A DNA stretch of 64,000 bases from JABWAN01 sp041918175 (GCA_041918175.1 JAYRWE010000032.1:9422-73421), one strand, 5' to 3'. Numbered from the stretch's first letter, positions 1 to 8,440 are shown. The notes: generated by a model from the letters alone, not told the origin. Numbers and translations are program-made.

Positions 1-50
1 CGTTAATTCGCGGTTGATCTATTCGGTTGCGGCTAAGTGCCGCGCTACAT

Positions 51-494
51 TCAATTCAGCGAGAATGAAAATGAGTAAACTTGCGGGTGTTCAATCGTGC
101 GGCGGCGTTTGAAATTCTCCCACGTCTTGTGCGTGTGCCGCACTTGCGTTTCGCCGAAGGTCCAACACAGCAGCGTGTCGGGCAGCATGCTTTTAAAATC
201 CACAGTGAAATAGCCTTTCGGATATGCGCCGAGACCGAGGATATGTTTTTCCCATTTCTCCAAAGTCAAGCCGACTTGCACGTCGTAGCTTTGTTGCGCG
301 TCCTCATCTTCTTCGAACAACTCCTCCGATTCCATCCGGTCGCGCGCTTCCTGGATATTTTCAATGGCTTGCTCCGTAAGTTTGATGATCTTTGGCAACA
401 GAGCATTGGCCTGCTCTAACGTAAAGCTCGGCATGCCGTCATCAAAAATATGCTCAAAGTCGTTCACACTTCCTCCACGTGATTCGAATCTCAT
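51..494 (-). CDS. DUF2203 family protein
   Basis: A 147-residue protein of unknown biochemical function. It shows the DUF2203 pattern: an N-terminal helix with FTLEQANALLPKI (about residues 24-36), an acidic central helix, and a C-terminal core with FTVDFKSMLPDTLLCWTFGE followed by an Arg/Lys-rich patch (FKRRR). Family members are small soluble proteins often near metabolic genes; no activity is established. The ATG at 494 is preceded by GAGG six bases upstream. An internal GTG at 467, directly after GGAGGAAGT, is an equally credible start that would remove nine residues. A short GC-rich hairpin (29-43) lies just past the stop. Family assignment is by recalled motif. Confidence 0.8.
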   Translation of the reverse strand: MRFESRGGSVNDFEHIFDDGMPSFTLEQANALLPKIIKLTEQAIENIQEARDRMESEELFEEDEDAQQSYDVQVGLTLEKWEKHILGLGAYPKGYFTVDFKSMLPDTLLCWTFGETQVRHTHKTWENFKRRRTIEHPQVYSFSFSLN

Positions 495-510
495 AGTCTA
501 CCTCAGAGAA

Positions 511-640
511 GTGGATTGGTGGATTGCTGGAGCGATGGACTATTGGATTGATGAATTGCTGGAATACTGCAGCGCCAAGCGCCATTATTCCAGCAATCCA
601 AAAATCCACGCATCCATCACGCCACAACTCCATCAATCCC
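511..640. repeat. Palindromic TGGATTG-rich intergenic repeat
   Basis: The gap between the DUF2203 gene and the acyl-CoA dehydrogenase gene holds an imperfect inverted repeat. Both strands read as runs of TGGATTG/GATGGA-type units. The best-paired core is ATTGCTGGAATA at 555-566 against TATTCCAGCAAT at 586-597. Short reading frames through it are artefacts of the repeat. It resembles non-coding miniature palindromic elements, but only one copy was seen here. Confidence 0.5.
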
Positions 641-647
641 AAAGCTG

Positions 648-1817
648 TTAGTTGCCAAACGCCGAAATGCCGGTGACTGCCTGGCCTAAAATCAACGTAT
701 GAACTTCGTGTGTGCCTTCATAAGTTTTCACGCTCTCCAAATTGGCCGCGTGGCGCATGCAGACATAATCATCGCTGATGCCGTTTGCGCCGAGAATCTC
801 ACGACACATGCGCGCGATTTCGAGTGCGTGATAACAATTATTTCGTTTCGCCAAACTGATTTGCGCCGGATGGGCCGCGCCGCGATCTTTGAGCTGGCCG
901 AGCTGCATGCAGAGCAACTGCATCTTCGTGATCTCGGTGACCATATGCGCAAACTTTTCTTGCGTGAGTTGAAACGAAGCGAGCGGATGATCGAACACGA
1001 CGCGGCCTTGCGAATATTCCAACGCTTCTTGATAACACGCAAGCGCCGCGCCGAGCACGCCCCATGAAATACCGTAACGCGCTTGACTCAAACAACTCAG
1101 CGGCGACTTCAAGCCGTTCGACTCGGGCAAGAGCGCATCTTCGGCAACTTGACAATCATCAAACAACAACTCCGCGGTATCCGACGCGCGGAGGGAGAGT
1201 TTGCCGTGCATGGCTTGGCTGCGAAAACCTTTCGTGCCCTTTTCAACAATGAAGCCGCGAATGTTGCCTTCGACCTTGGCCCACACGACCGCAACATCGG
1301 CCATCGTGCCGTTGGTGATCCACATCTTGCGGCCGTTGAGCACATAGCTGCGGCCATTGCGTTCCGCGCGCGTGATCATGCCCGCAGGATTGGAGCCGAA
1401 GTCCGGCTCGGTGAGACCGAAGCAGCCGATCATCTCCGCGCTCGCGAGTTTGGGCAGATATTTTTGCTTCTGCGCCTCGCTGCCAAACGCGTGAATCGGA
1501 TACATCACGAGCGCGCCTTGCACGGAGGCGAAGCTGCGCACGCCGCTATCGCCAAACTCAAGCTCTTGCATGATCGCGCCGTATGCGACGTTATTGATGC
1601 CCGCGCAGCCATAGCCTTTCAAATTCGCGCCGAGCAATCCCATCTCGCCGATGGGGCGAATCAACTCTTTCGGAAACGTGCCGCCGCGATAATGATCGCG
1701 AATGATCGGCCGCACCTCGTTCTTCACAAACGCGCGCACTTGATCGCGAATCGCGCGGTCTTCGTCGGAGAGTTGGCTGTCGAGGTTGTAGAAATCGAAG
1801 GCGTTGAGTTTGGACAT
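648..1817 (-). CDS. Acyl-CoA dehydrogenase, glutaryl-CoA dehydrogenase type
   Basis: A 389-residue FAD-dependent acyl-CoA dehydrogenase. Members of this branch oxidise glutaryl-CoA to crotonyl-CoA with decarboxylation and pass electrons to electron-transfer flavoprotein. Visible motifs are the flavin-contacting GCFGLTEPDFGSNP (about residues 131-144), the central beta-domain WITNG, and the C-terminal KTYEGTHEVHTLILGQAVTG. The Glu of YEGT is the expected catalytic base, and this C-terminal block is characteristic of glutaryl-CoA dehydrogenases rather than short- or medium-chain enzymes. Full length for the family. No other lysine/tryptophan degradation gene is adjacent, so the physiological substrate is inferred. 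No strong ribosome-binding site is visible. Confidence 0.88.
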   Translation of the reverse strand: MSKLNAFDFYNLDSQLSDEDRAIRDQVRAFVKNEVRPIIRDHYRGGTFPKELIRPIGEMGLLGANLKGYGCAGINNVAYGAIMQELEFGDSGVRSFASVQGALVMYPIHAFGSEAQKQKYLPKLASAEMIGCFGLTEPDFGSNPAGMITRAERNGRSYVLNGRKMWITNGTMADVAVVWAKVEGNIRGFIVEKGTKGFRSQAMHGKLSLRASDTAELLFDDCQVAEDALLPESNGLKSPLSCLSQARYGISWGVLGAALACYQEALEYSQGRVVFDHPLASFQLTQEKFAHMVTEITKMQLLCMQLGQLKDRGAAHPAQISLAKRNNCYHALEIARMCREILGANGISDDYVCMRHAANLESVKTYEGTHEVHTLILGQAVTGISAFGN

Positions 1818-1844
1818 GGGAAATTTTTAAGCTTCTAATGAATG

Positions 1845-2090
1845 TCATCCCGTAGGGATCTTTTCACTCGCTTGAGATGAATCATGCGCAGAAGATGATT
1901 GCCGTCGAACATGTTCACGCAGAACGTCGTTCATCAATTGCGTGAAATCCCCGCCGCCGGCTTGATTGACTTGCGCTTGAAACCAATCAAGCGTTTTATC
2001 ATCAACACGAAAACGGATAAGCGTCGTGCCTGGGCGCGGCGACACGATTGGGCCGCGTTTGGCTTTGGAAAAATCGTATTCTGCTTTCAT
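1845..2090 (-). CDS. BrnA-like ribbon-helix-helix antitoxin candidate
   Basis: An 81-residue protein beginning MKAEYDFSKAKRG, then TTLIRFRVDDKTLDWFQAQ and FTQLMNDVLREHV. This matches the BrnA antitoxin pattern: an EYDFSKAKRG lead, a DNA-binding beta strand with Arg side chains and two helices. BrnA proteins normally pair with the RelE-fold toxin BrnT and repress their own promoter. No BrnT gene is next to it. Instead it sits nine bases downstream of a YgiT-like gene, in the same orientation, as third gene of an apparent operon with a DUF4258 protein. The C-terminal tail is Ser/Gln-rich and looks disordered. Family level is secure; a partner other than BrnT is inferred from context. Confidence 0.78.
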   Translation of the reverse strand: MKAEYDFSKAKRGPIVSPRPGTTLIRFRVDDKTLDWFQAQVNQAGGGDFTQLMNDVLREHVRRQSSSAHDSSQASEKIPTG

Positions 2091-2099
2091 GCTTTTGTT

Positions 2100-2324
2100 T
2101 CAAGCCGCGAACTCAAATTCCGGCATCGAAACCATGCGCTGCGGCTGCCGCTCTTCCCAAATCGTGCGTTGCAAGCTTTCCACAGTTTGAGGCGCGAAGA
2201 GCCTTTCACCGGTTTCCAAGCAAATTCTTGCTGGAACGTTTTTGATGATGAAAACTTTCCCGTCTTTTTCGAGCACGTAAGTGATCTTTTGCTCGACGAA
2301 TGTTTCATGCCATTGATTATTCAT
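2100..2324 (-). CDS. YgiT/MqsA-like antitoxin, zinc finger lost
   Basis: A 74-residue protein from the ATG at 2324. The core VFIIKNVPARICLETGE followed by RLFAPQTVESLQRTI matches the YgiT-type domain that precedes the helix-turn-helix in MqsA antitoxins, where the consensus is ENVPAxxCxxCGE. Here only one Cys remains (ARICLETGE); the second Cys of that pair is Thr or Gly and no N-terminal CxxC is present, so zinc binding is probably lost. The start overlaps the end of the upstream DUF4258 gene by eight bases, implying translational coupling, as in toxin-first pairs. A longer start at 2351 is possible but would overlap further. Confidence 0.75.
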   Translation of the reverse strand: MNNQWHETFVEQKITYVLEKDGKVFIIKNVPARICLETGERLFAPQTVESLQRTIWEERQPQRMVSMPEFEFAA

Positions 2325-2649
2325 GATAATTTCTCCGAATCCTAAAATCAATCCATCGAATGGGATCAGGCTCGTACAGCGTGATAACTTTAATCAACTT
2401 TCGCGAAGGATGGCTGCACTGAATGTGAAGCGGGCGTTCTTCTAAAGTGAAACCGAGAATCAAACAACTCGGGCCGTACTTGTCATCGGGATAATCTTCG
2501 ATGATTTCGCCTTCGGCAATCGCCTCCAAAAACTCCTGTAGCCCAATATGACGAAGCACGCTTTGATCGACAGCATGTTGAGAAAATTCGAACTGCCCGC
2601 ACCGAATTTTCTCACTTATCGCATCCATTATTTCGTGCAAAGCATCCAT
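2317..2649 (-). CDS. DUF4258 protein, likely RelE-fold toxin
   Basis: A 110-residue protein with the DUF4258 signature: FSQHAVDQSVLRH near residues 22-34, then GEIIEDYPDDKYGPSCLILG and RPLHI, ending in VITLYEPDP and a basic RIRRN. DUF4258 proteins are related to RelE/HigB-fold mRNA-interfering toxins and usually sit directly before a YgiT-type partner, as here. A GAGGGA ribosome-binding site lies five bases before the ATG. It is first of three tightly packed genes. Toxicity is inferred from family and arrangement; the sequence alone does not show catalysis. Confidence 0.78.
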   Translation of the reverse strand: MDALHEIMDAISEKIRCGQFEFSQHAVDQSVLRHIGLQEFLEAIAEGEIIEDYPDDKYGPSCLILGFTLEERPLHIQCSHPSRKLIKVITLYEPDPIRWIDFRIRRNYHE

Positions 2650-2715
2650 ACGGTTCCCTCACTGATAAACCTTGCTCACCTTCATTGGCGTTTTGAGCTT
2701 CGCTCTCATTGCAAC

Positions 2716-4068
2716 TCAAACGCAACACGCCTCCGCTTCCTGATAAACCCGCAACTGCTTGCGATAATCTTGCACCAGCGCGCCCATTAACGTATTCGAA
2801 CCGAAAGCTTCGATGCGCACTTTCACAAAGTCGCCAGCCTTGACATTGCCGGTAAAAACCACGGGCTTGCAATGATCTGTGCGGCCGAGCCACTGGTTGC
2901 CGTCCTTTTTGCTCGGCATTTCCACGAGCACTTCATACACGCGGCCCAACTCCGCAACGCTGCGCGCGTGCGTGATTCCTTTTTGTAAATCGGCCATGCG
3001 CAGCAACCGCTCTTGCTTGACTTCATCAGGCACGTCGTCCGGAAACTGCCGCGCGGCAATTGTGTTTTTGCGCTCGCTGTATTTAAAAGTATAGGCGGAA
3101 TCAAAACCAACTTCGCGCAGCACTGCGAGTGTTTGCTCGAAATCATCTTCGGTCTCGCCGCAGAAGCCGGCAATCACATCCGTGGTGAGCGAGACTTCGG
3201 GCATGAGCGCGCGAATCTCAGCAACGAGATCGAGAAACTCGCGCTTCGTATAGGTGCGATTCATGCGTTCGAGCACGCGATCGCTGCCGGCTTGCAAAGG
3301 GAGATGAATATGCTTGCAGAGTTTGGGATTGGCCGCCATCGTGTGCAGCAGCTTGCGGGGAAAATCTTTCGGATGGGGAGAAGTGAAGCGCACGCGCTCA
3401 ATGCCGCGTACTTCGGAGACGGCTTGCATGAGGTCGGCAAAGTCGAAAGCCTCGTTGCGATACGAGTTCACATTTTGCCCGAGCAGCGTAATTTGTTTGA
3501 AGCCCTCGTTCGCAATGCGCTCGGCTTCGAGCACGATGTTCGCTAGCTCGCGACTGCGCTCGCGACCGCGCGTATATGGCACAACGCAGAAGGTGCAAAA
3601 GTTATCGCAGCCGCGCATGATGGCGATCCACGCATTCACGCCGGGCACGCGCTTCGGCGCAATGTCGGAGTACGTTTCAAATTCGGAGAGCGAGAAGTCG
3701 AATGCTTGCTCGGCGTTGTTGCGCGTGGCTTCGATGAGCATCGGCAAACGCTTGTAGCTATCCGGTCCGGCGACAATATCGACATACGGCGCGCGCTCGG
3801 TGATTTCTTTTCTCAAGCTTTGCGCCATGCAACCGAGCACGCCGACGACCAACCCCTTTTGCCGGCGCTTGCGACCTTTGAGATGATCGAGCAGGTGGAA
3901 AATTTTTTCATGCGCGTGCTCGCGTATCGCGCAGGTGTTGAGCAACACCACTTCGGCGTGATCGAGCGAGGGCGTAAATTCATGTTGATGGCTGGCGAGA
4001 ATCGAACGAACGAGTTCGGAATCGTATTCGTTCATCTGACAGCCATAGGTTTCGAGATATACTTTCAT
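2716..4068 (-). CDS. miaB: tRNA-2-methylthio-N6-dimethylallyladenosine synthase MiaB
   Basis: A 450-residue methylthiotransferase that adds a methylthio group to i6A37 in tRNAs reading UNN codons, using two 4Fe-4S clusters and S-adenosylmethionine. The N-terminal UPF0004 domain has the three auxiliary-cluster cysteines C10 (ETYGCQMN), C46 (LNTCAIRE) and C80 (LGCMAQ). The radical SAM domain has C154, C158 and C161 (CDNFCTFC), and the LGQNVNSY and HLPLQAGSDRVL motifs are typical of MiaB rather than RimO or MtaB. A C-terminal TRAM domain occupies about residues 373-440. Length is normal. The gene stands alone; no strong ribosome-binding site is visible. Confidence 0.95.
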   Translation of the reverse strand: MKVYLETYGCQMNEYDSELVRSILASHQHEFTPSLDHAEVVLLNTCAIREHAHEKIFHLLDHLKGRKRRQKGLVVGVLGCMAQSLRKEITERAPYVDIVAGPDSYKRLPMLIEATRNNAEQAFDFSLSEFETYSDIAPKRVPGVNAWIAIMRGCDNFCTFCVVPYTRGRERSRELANIVLEAERIANEGFKQITLLGQNVNSYRNEAFDFADLMQAVSEVRGIERVRFTSPHPKDFPRKLLHTMAANPKLCKHIHLPLQAGSDRVLERMNRTYTKREFLDLVAEIRALMPEVSLTTDVIAGFCGETEDDFEQTLAVLREVGFDSAYTFKYSERKNTIAARQFPDDVPDEVKQERLLRMADLQKGITHARSVAELGRVYEVLVEMPSKKDGNQWLGRTDHCKPVVFTGNVKAGDFVKVRIEAFGSNTLMGALVQDYRKQLRVYQEAEACCV

Positions 4069-4244
4069 GAGCGCGATTTCAAAAATGAATCAAGGCGTGT
4101 TTTGAAGTGCGGCCAAGATACAACAGGGTTTTGAAAGTTTCAACGTTTTTGATTGCGCGAAAATGAAAATAGTGCGGCAGGTGTTTTGATGCGTTCATAC
4201 GGTAAGCGTTGCAGCGTGGGAAAAGAGGGGGGCGAGGTCAAAGT

Positions 4245-4300
4245 AAAAATCCAACGTGTGAATAGCTTTGTGCATTTGCCCAAAGCTCCGTTGGATTTTT
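4245..4300. terminator. Two-tier inverted repeat after a 176-bp spacer from miaB
   Basis: In the 303-base gap upstream of miaB, AAAAATCCAACG (4245-4256) pairs perfectly with CGTTGGATTTTT (4289-4300). A second perfect stem AGCTTTG (4264-4270) with CAAAGCT (4281-4287) is nested inside. Each strand reads into a T-rich end. It could serve as a bidirectional terminator, but it lies upstream of miaB and past the end of the membrane-protein gene (stop at 4372), so the natural role is to stop transcription of that operon. The rest of the gap (4069-4244) shows nothing else recognisable. Confidence 0.6.
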
Positions 4301-4371
4301 CTTTTAATTTAATACGCCGAGGTTATGTCAAAATATAGAGGCTTGCCGAAGCGGTCAAATGCCCCGCAATT

Positions 4372-5022
4372 TTACGACGCGGCCTTCGCCAAAACCGGTT
4401 TGCGTGCCAGCACCGCGACAGCTATGCCGCCAAAGATCAATCCGACCGTTACAGTGAAAACCATCCAAATTGTGAGTTGAGGAATGAGGCCCGTGACGAC
4501 CCATCTCGTGAGCAACGCAATGTCCGGAGGCAGATTGGGCGGCGGCGCGTCATAATGCGTGCCCCAGCTTCCCATGATGGCGAAGAACATGATGATGATA
4601 ACGGGAACGCGCGCGGCCAATCCATATGCAAACAAAACTGAATACAGCGCTGGCCATGCGCGACGCGCGAGCATCAAACTCCCCGCTGTCGCAACGATCA
4701 CGACCAACATTTGCCCAAGGCTTCCATTCTTTAATTGTAGCGCGACAGCAAACAGCGCGGCAAATGCAATCAAACTGAGGACGGCAAAACCGAAAAGCCG
4801 CCCCATGCCTGCGGGCAGTTCGTGCGAGCGCATCAATCGGCGCGCGAAATAAATTCCAAAGATCGGAACCAGCCACGCGATGCCGATGAGCGCGCCGCCT
4901 CCGCCCGCGGCTTTGTTGAAAAGTGCGTTTGACCAGTTCATCGTCTCGCCGGTTAAGCGCAGCAGCGTAATTGCCAGCGTGATCAAAGCCGGAATGATGA
5001 TGAGATTCTTTTTGTCGGTCAT
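4372..5022 (-). CDS. Multi-pass membrane protein of unknown function
   Basis: A 216-residue protein from the ATG at 5022, which follows AGGAGC at a proper distance; an upstream ATG at 5091 would add a non-membrane leader and lacks this site. It has about six hydrophobic segments: LIIIPALITLAITLLRL, LIGIAWLVPIFGIYFA, LFGFAVLSLIAFAALFAV, MLVVIVATAGSLML, PVIIIMFFAIMGSW and the C-terminal WMVFTVTVGLIFGGIAVAVL. I do not recognise a family. It follows the efflux permease gene by about 114 bases, with an inverted repeat between, so it may be an accessory gene of that operon or separately transcribed. Confidence 0.7.
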   Translation of the reverse strand: MTDKKNLIIIPALITLAITLLRLTGETMNWSNALFNKAAGGGGALIGIAWLVPIFGIYFARRLMRSHELPAGMGRLFGFAVLSLIAFAALFAVALQLKNGSLGQMLVVIVATAGSLMLARRAWPALYSVLFAYGLAARVPVIIIMFFAIMGSWGTHYDAPPPNLPPDIALLTRWVVTGLIPQLTIWMVFTVTVGLIFGGIAVAVLARKPVLAKAAS

Positions 5023-5057
5023 GAGAGTGTGCTCCTGTTTATAGGTAATAACGCCGA

Positions 5058-5124
5058 GGCTTGGGGCGTAGGGCTTGGAGCAAAGAATCAAAAGAGATCT
5101 GTAACTTGCTTAATGCCCCAAGCC
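5058..5124. repeat. Inverted repeat between permease and membrane-protein genes
   Basis: GGCTTGGGGC at 5058-5067 pairs perfectly with GCCCCAAGCC at 5115-5124, and a further GGGCTTGG copy lies between them at about 5071-5078. The loop of 47 bases is long for an intrinsic terminator and there is no T tract, so a dispersed palindromic repeat is more likely. It separates two genes of the same orientation. Confidence 0.45.
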
Positions 5125-5136
5125 CTCTGCCTTTCA

Positions 5137-7707
5137 TCAACCCGTGCGCAACGCTTCGACGATCTTCAATCTCGACGAGCGTACCGCGGGCAGAAAGCCG
5201 CCGAAGAGGCCCATCACAATCGCGAAGACTATCGCGCGTCCGGTGATTTCCCAAGACAGATCGAAACCGAATGCAAGCTCGGAGAACGTGCCCCAATTCG
5301 TTGTCGAAACCGTGATCAAGTTCAGCGCGGAAGAGGCCAGCACGCCCGTGGCTGCGCCGAGCAATGAAAGAAACACAGCCTCCACCAAAAACGCGGCAAG
5401 CACGCTGCGCCGGCGGAAACCGAGCGCGCGCAAGGTGCCGATCTCTTGCGTGCGATTCGCGACCGCGGCGTACATCGTAATCATCGCGCCGACCATCGCA
5501 CCGAAGCTGAAGATGATCGTGACCACGCGGCCGAGAATGCCGATGAAGTTTGCCATCATGCGCGATTGCTCTTCGTAATAATCCTTCTCGCGCTTGACAT
5601 CCACTACCATGCGTTGATCGTTTTCCAAGCGCGTTTTGAGCGCTTCGAATTGCTCGGGATCTTTCAAACGCAAGGTGACCGAAGAAAAGCCCGGTCGCCG
5701 AAACGCCGGCCCCATCACTTCGACGTCGCCCCACACCTCGGAATCGAAGCCGGTGCCATGCCCGTCGAACACGCCGACGATCTTCCATTCCGTGCTCGCC
5801 ATGCGCAACGAGCCGCCGATTTCACATCCTTTAAAACGTTCCTGCAGCGCCTTGCCGATAATGATTTCCTGCAAGCCCGTCGCAAACATGCGGCCCGCAG
5901 CAAGCGTCACTTGCTTTTGCCGAATTTCCGCGGCTAACGGCGCAACGCCGCGCACAACCACGTTCGCAAGTTCTTCCGTCTCTTTTTTGGGCAAGGAGAT
6001 GAGCACGACCACGTCGCTCGTTGCCATGGGCGAACCGTCGTTTTGCATTTGCACTTCGGGTTGCGTCTTAATGATGCTCGCTTGCTCGCGCTCGAGAAAG
6101 CTTTGCATCTCAGCTTGTGAAGAGCGGCGAATGATAATCGCATTGTCATCTGAACCGGTGGCGACCAGCGTTTCTTTCAAGCCGTTGGCAAGCATGAGTG
6201 CGGCGACGAACACGAACACGACAAGCGCCACGCCGGAGAGGGTGAGTGCCGTGGTCACGCGCTGCGTCCACAAATTGGCAAGAACGGTCTGGCGCGGACC
6301 GCGCGCATAGGCCCAAGCCAACGCGACCAACCCGAGGAATAGGAACAGATCCAAAACCAACGGCCCAAGCTGCTCATAACGCGGGCTGAAAAGATTTTTC
6401 CAAACCATATTAGCCCATGCATAATGCAGCGCGAAATAAATACCGGCGATAATCACGATGGCGAAGGTGACGGCCAGAAATTTTAAGAGACCGGAGCCGA
6501 TACGTTGCAAAAAATTTCCCGAAGCGCCAGGCAAGGTGGAAAACATCGCGCGCTGCAAGCCGTCCGCAATGCGCATGCGCACGGCGCGCAACATTGGAAA
6601 AAGCGCGGAGGCGATACCCGTAAGCAATGCCGCGAGAAATGCGAGCCAGAGCGTGCTGTCCTTCACTTCGAATACCGGGAAGAAGCCGCTCATGTATTCG
6701 GTGATCACCGGCTCCAAGCCTTTGATGAGGCCCATCAACAGGAGATAGCCAATCACAAAACCGCCCATGGCAATGAACATCGACTCGCCCGCAATCAAAC
6801 CCATGAGGTGAAACGGACGAAAGCCGAGTGTTTTCATCACCGCATATTCGGCGATGCGTTCGCGCGCGGTCATGGCCATCGTGTTTGCGAGCACGAGCAA
6901 AATGATGAACACGACCACGATGGAAACCACTTGCAGCGCGGTGAGAATCGTGCCCGACATGGATACGAAGCTTTGTTGAAACGCGCGCTCGGTTTCGGTT
7001 TTCGTTTCCGCGTAGCTGTTTTTAAAATTGGCGTCGACCACTTCGGAAATTTGCGCGGGATTGGCGTCGTTGGCGATCTTCACCATGAACCAACCGACGT
7101 TATCGCCTTGGCCCGGCATCTCTTGTTTGACGCGCTCATTCATGTAATCCCAATGAAAGAGAAATTGCGTCGCGTCCGTCGTGGGCAATTGGCCGTCATA
7201 AATGCCGCGAATCACAAACTCCCAATTGCCGGGAATGATTGTGCCGATGAGCTGCACGCGGTCGTCGAGCTTCCAGCCGAAGCGCGCGGCGAGCTTGCGG
7301 CCCACGATGCACGCATTGCGCTCTTTCAGATACGTCGCGCGCTGCTCCGGCGGAATAACGAACTCGGGATACATATTGAGATAAGCTTCGTCAATCGCGA
7401 AATTCGCGAAGAAGTTGTTCGGGTCTTGATAGTAGGCGCCGAACCAATTGCCGAGGCCCACGCTTTCCACGCCCGGCACTTTTGCGATTTGCTCGCGATA
7501 GGCCAGCGGCAAGGGAAACACGAGCGACACGGCGCTGCGTGTAACGAGTCGATTCTGCGCCGAGGCTTCGACGCCTGCATACCACGCGTCAATCGCGGTG
7601 CGAATCAAGCCGAACGCCAACACCGCGATGGCGATGCCGAGCATGGTCAAGAACGACCGCAGCTTGTGGCGTAGCGCGTTTTTGAAAACAAGTTTGAAAA
7701 TTTTCAT
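5137..7707 (-). CDS. ABC transporter permease, tandem FtsX/MacB type
   Basis: An 856-residue inner-membrane protein of the type VII (MacB/LolCE) ABC class. The first half has an N-terminal membrane segment (about 18-38), a periplasmic domain, and an FtsX core around residues 255-375 with ARERIAEYAVMKTLGFR, the coupling-helix signature. A second half repeats the plan, with membrane segments near 405-425 and 450-475, a second periplasmic domain and a final FtsX core containing NRTQEIGTLRALGFRRR. Two permease units are therefore fused in one chain, as in large bacterial FtsX-family permeases. It works with the ATPase and adaptor encoded upstream, probably exporting a compound or extracting a lipid or lipoprotein. 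Substrate is unknown. Confidence 0.9.
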   Translation of the reverse strand: MKIFKLVFKNALRHKLRSFLTMLGIAIAVLAFGLIRTAIDAWYAGVEASAQNRLVTRSAVSLVFPLPLAYREQIAKVPGVESVGLGNWFGAYYQDPNNFFANFAIDEAYLNMYPEFVIPPEQRATYLKERNACIVGRKLAARFGWKLDDRVQLIGTIIPGNWEFVIRGIYDGQLPTTDATQFLFHWDYMNERVKQEMPGQGDNVGWFMVKIANDANPAQISEVVDANFKNSYAETKTETERAFQQSFVSMSGTILTALQVVSIVVVFIILLVLANTMAMTARERIAEYAVMKTLGFRPFHLMGLIAGESMFIAMGGFVIGYLLLMGLIKGLEPVITEYMSGFFPVFEVKDSTLWLAFLAALLTGIASALFPMLRAVRMRIADGLQRAMFSTLPGASGNFLQRIGSGLLKFLAVTFAIVIIAGIYFALHYAWANMVWKNLFSPRYEQLGPLVLDLFLFLGLVALAWAYARGPRQTVLANLWTQRVTTALTLSGVALVVFVFVAALMLANGLKETLVATGSDDNAIIIRRSSQAEMQSFLEREQASIIKTQPEVQMQNDGSPMATSDVVVLISLPKKETEELANVVVRGVAPLAAEIRQKQVTLAAGRMFATGLQEIIIGKALQERFKGCEIGGSLRMASTEWKIVGVFDGHGTGFDSEVWGDVEVMGPAFRRPGFSSVTLRLKDPEQFEALKTRLENDQRMVVDVKREKDYYEEQSRMMANFIGILGRVVTIIFSFGAMVGAMITMYAAVANRTQEIGTLRALGFRRRSVLAAFLVEAVFLSLLGAATGVLASSALNLITVSTTNWGTFSELAFGFDLSWEITGRAIVFAIVMGLFGGFLPAVRSSRLKIVEALRTG

Positions 7708-7711
7708 GATT

Positions 7712-7760
7712 GGTTGCTGGTTGCTGGTTGTTGGTTGCTGATGACTAGTGACTGATCACT
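7712..7760. repeat. Tandem heptamer repeat before the permease start
   Basis: Seven head-to-tail 7-base units occupy the gap between the ATPase stop and the permease start: GGTTGCT, GGTTGCT, GGTTGTT, GGTTGCT, GATGACT, AGTGACT, GATCACT. The final two bases of every unit are CT or TT, so the period is clear while the units drift. On the coding (minus) strand this is the permease leader, so it may influence translation or be prone to slippage. It resembles the short tandem heptamer repeats known from cyanobacteria only in period. Confidence 0.75.
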
Positions 7761-7765
7761 GCTCT

Positions 7766-8440
7766 TTAAACCAACTCGCCTTTATCAAGATGGCGAACCA
7801 CGTGCGCTTTTTCCGCGGCGCGTTGGTCGTGCGTGACCATGATGATGGATTTTTTAAATTCGCGATTCAAACGCTCGAGCAGCGTGAGAATTTCCGTGGC
7901 CGAGACCTTGTCCAAATCGCCCGTGGGTTCGTCGGCGACGATCAAAGTGGGATCGGCGACGATCGCGCGCGCAATGGCCACGCGTTGTTGCTGGCCACCG
8001 GAGAGTTGTTTCGGCGAATGCTTCATGCGATCACTCAAACTTACGACGTTGAGCGCAGTCTTCACATGTTCCTCGCGCTCTTTCTTTGAGAGTTTGGTGA
8101 GCAACAGCGGCAACTCGACGTTCTCGAACGCGGTGAGCACGGGAATGAGATTGTAGAATTGAAAAATGAAACCGATGTGATGCGCGCGCCAATCCGCCAT
8201 TTGCGATTCGGAGAGTTTGGTCACGTCATCGTTCGCCACCACGATGTTGCCCGAATCGGGGCGATCAATGCCCGCGATGAGATTCAGTAGCGTGCTCTTG
8301 CCCGAGCCGGAAGGCCCCATCAGCGCAAGAAACTCGCCTTCCGGCACGTCGAGCGTGATGTTTTCGAGCACCGGAATTTTCATGCTGTCTCGCTGGTACG
8401 ACTTCGAGACATTGCGTACTTCAACTATGGAGTTTGCCAT
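7766..8440 (-). CDS. ABC transporter ATP-binding protein, LolD/MacB type
   Basis: A 224-residue ATPase with Walker A GPSGSGKST (42-50), Q-loop FIFQFYNLIP, signature LSGGQ (146-150) followed by QQRVAIARAI, Walker B LIVADEP (166-172) and the H-loop MVTHD. The LSGGQQQRVAIARA plus EPTGDLD combination is typical of the LolD/MacB/FtsE group that powers FtsX-type permeases by mechanotransmission. It has a strong leader, AGGAAAGG, before the ATG. It lies between the adaptor and permease genes, so the three form one exporter. Confidence 0.94.
   Translation of the reverse strand: MANSIVEVRNVSKSYQRDSMKIPVLENITLDVPEGEFLALMGPSGSGKSTLLNLIAGIDRPDSGNIVVANDDVTKLSESQMADWRAHHIGFIFQFYNLIPVLTAFENVELPLLLTKLSKKEREEHVKTALNVVSLSDRMKHSPKQLSGGQQQRVAIARAIVADPTLIVADEPTGDLDKVSATEILTLLERLNREFKKSIIMVTHDQRAAEKAHVVRHLDKGELV

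Noticed and set aside
470..500. Possible tRNA T-loop GATTCGAATC
   Set aside because: Part of the 5' end of the DUF2203 gene; no acceptor or anticodon stem fits around it.
454..642. Short minus-strand frame in the TGGATTG repeat
   Set aside because: Composed of repeat-derived codons (GLMELW, IAGIMALG); non-coding palindrome is the better explanation.
1845..2649. Classical BrnT-BrnA pair
   Set aside because: No BrnT-like sequence in the adjacent genes; the upstream toxin is of DUF4258 type.
6505..7674. Plus-strand frame of 389 codons opposite the permease gene
   Set aside because: Antisense shadow of the FtsX-type gene; no domain.
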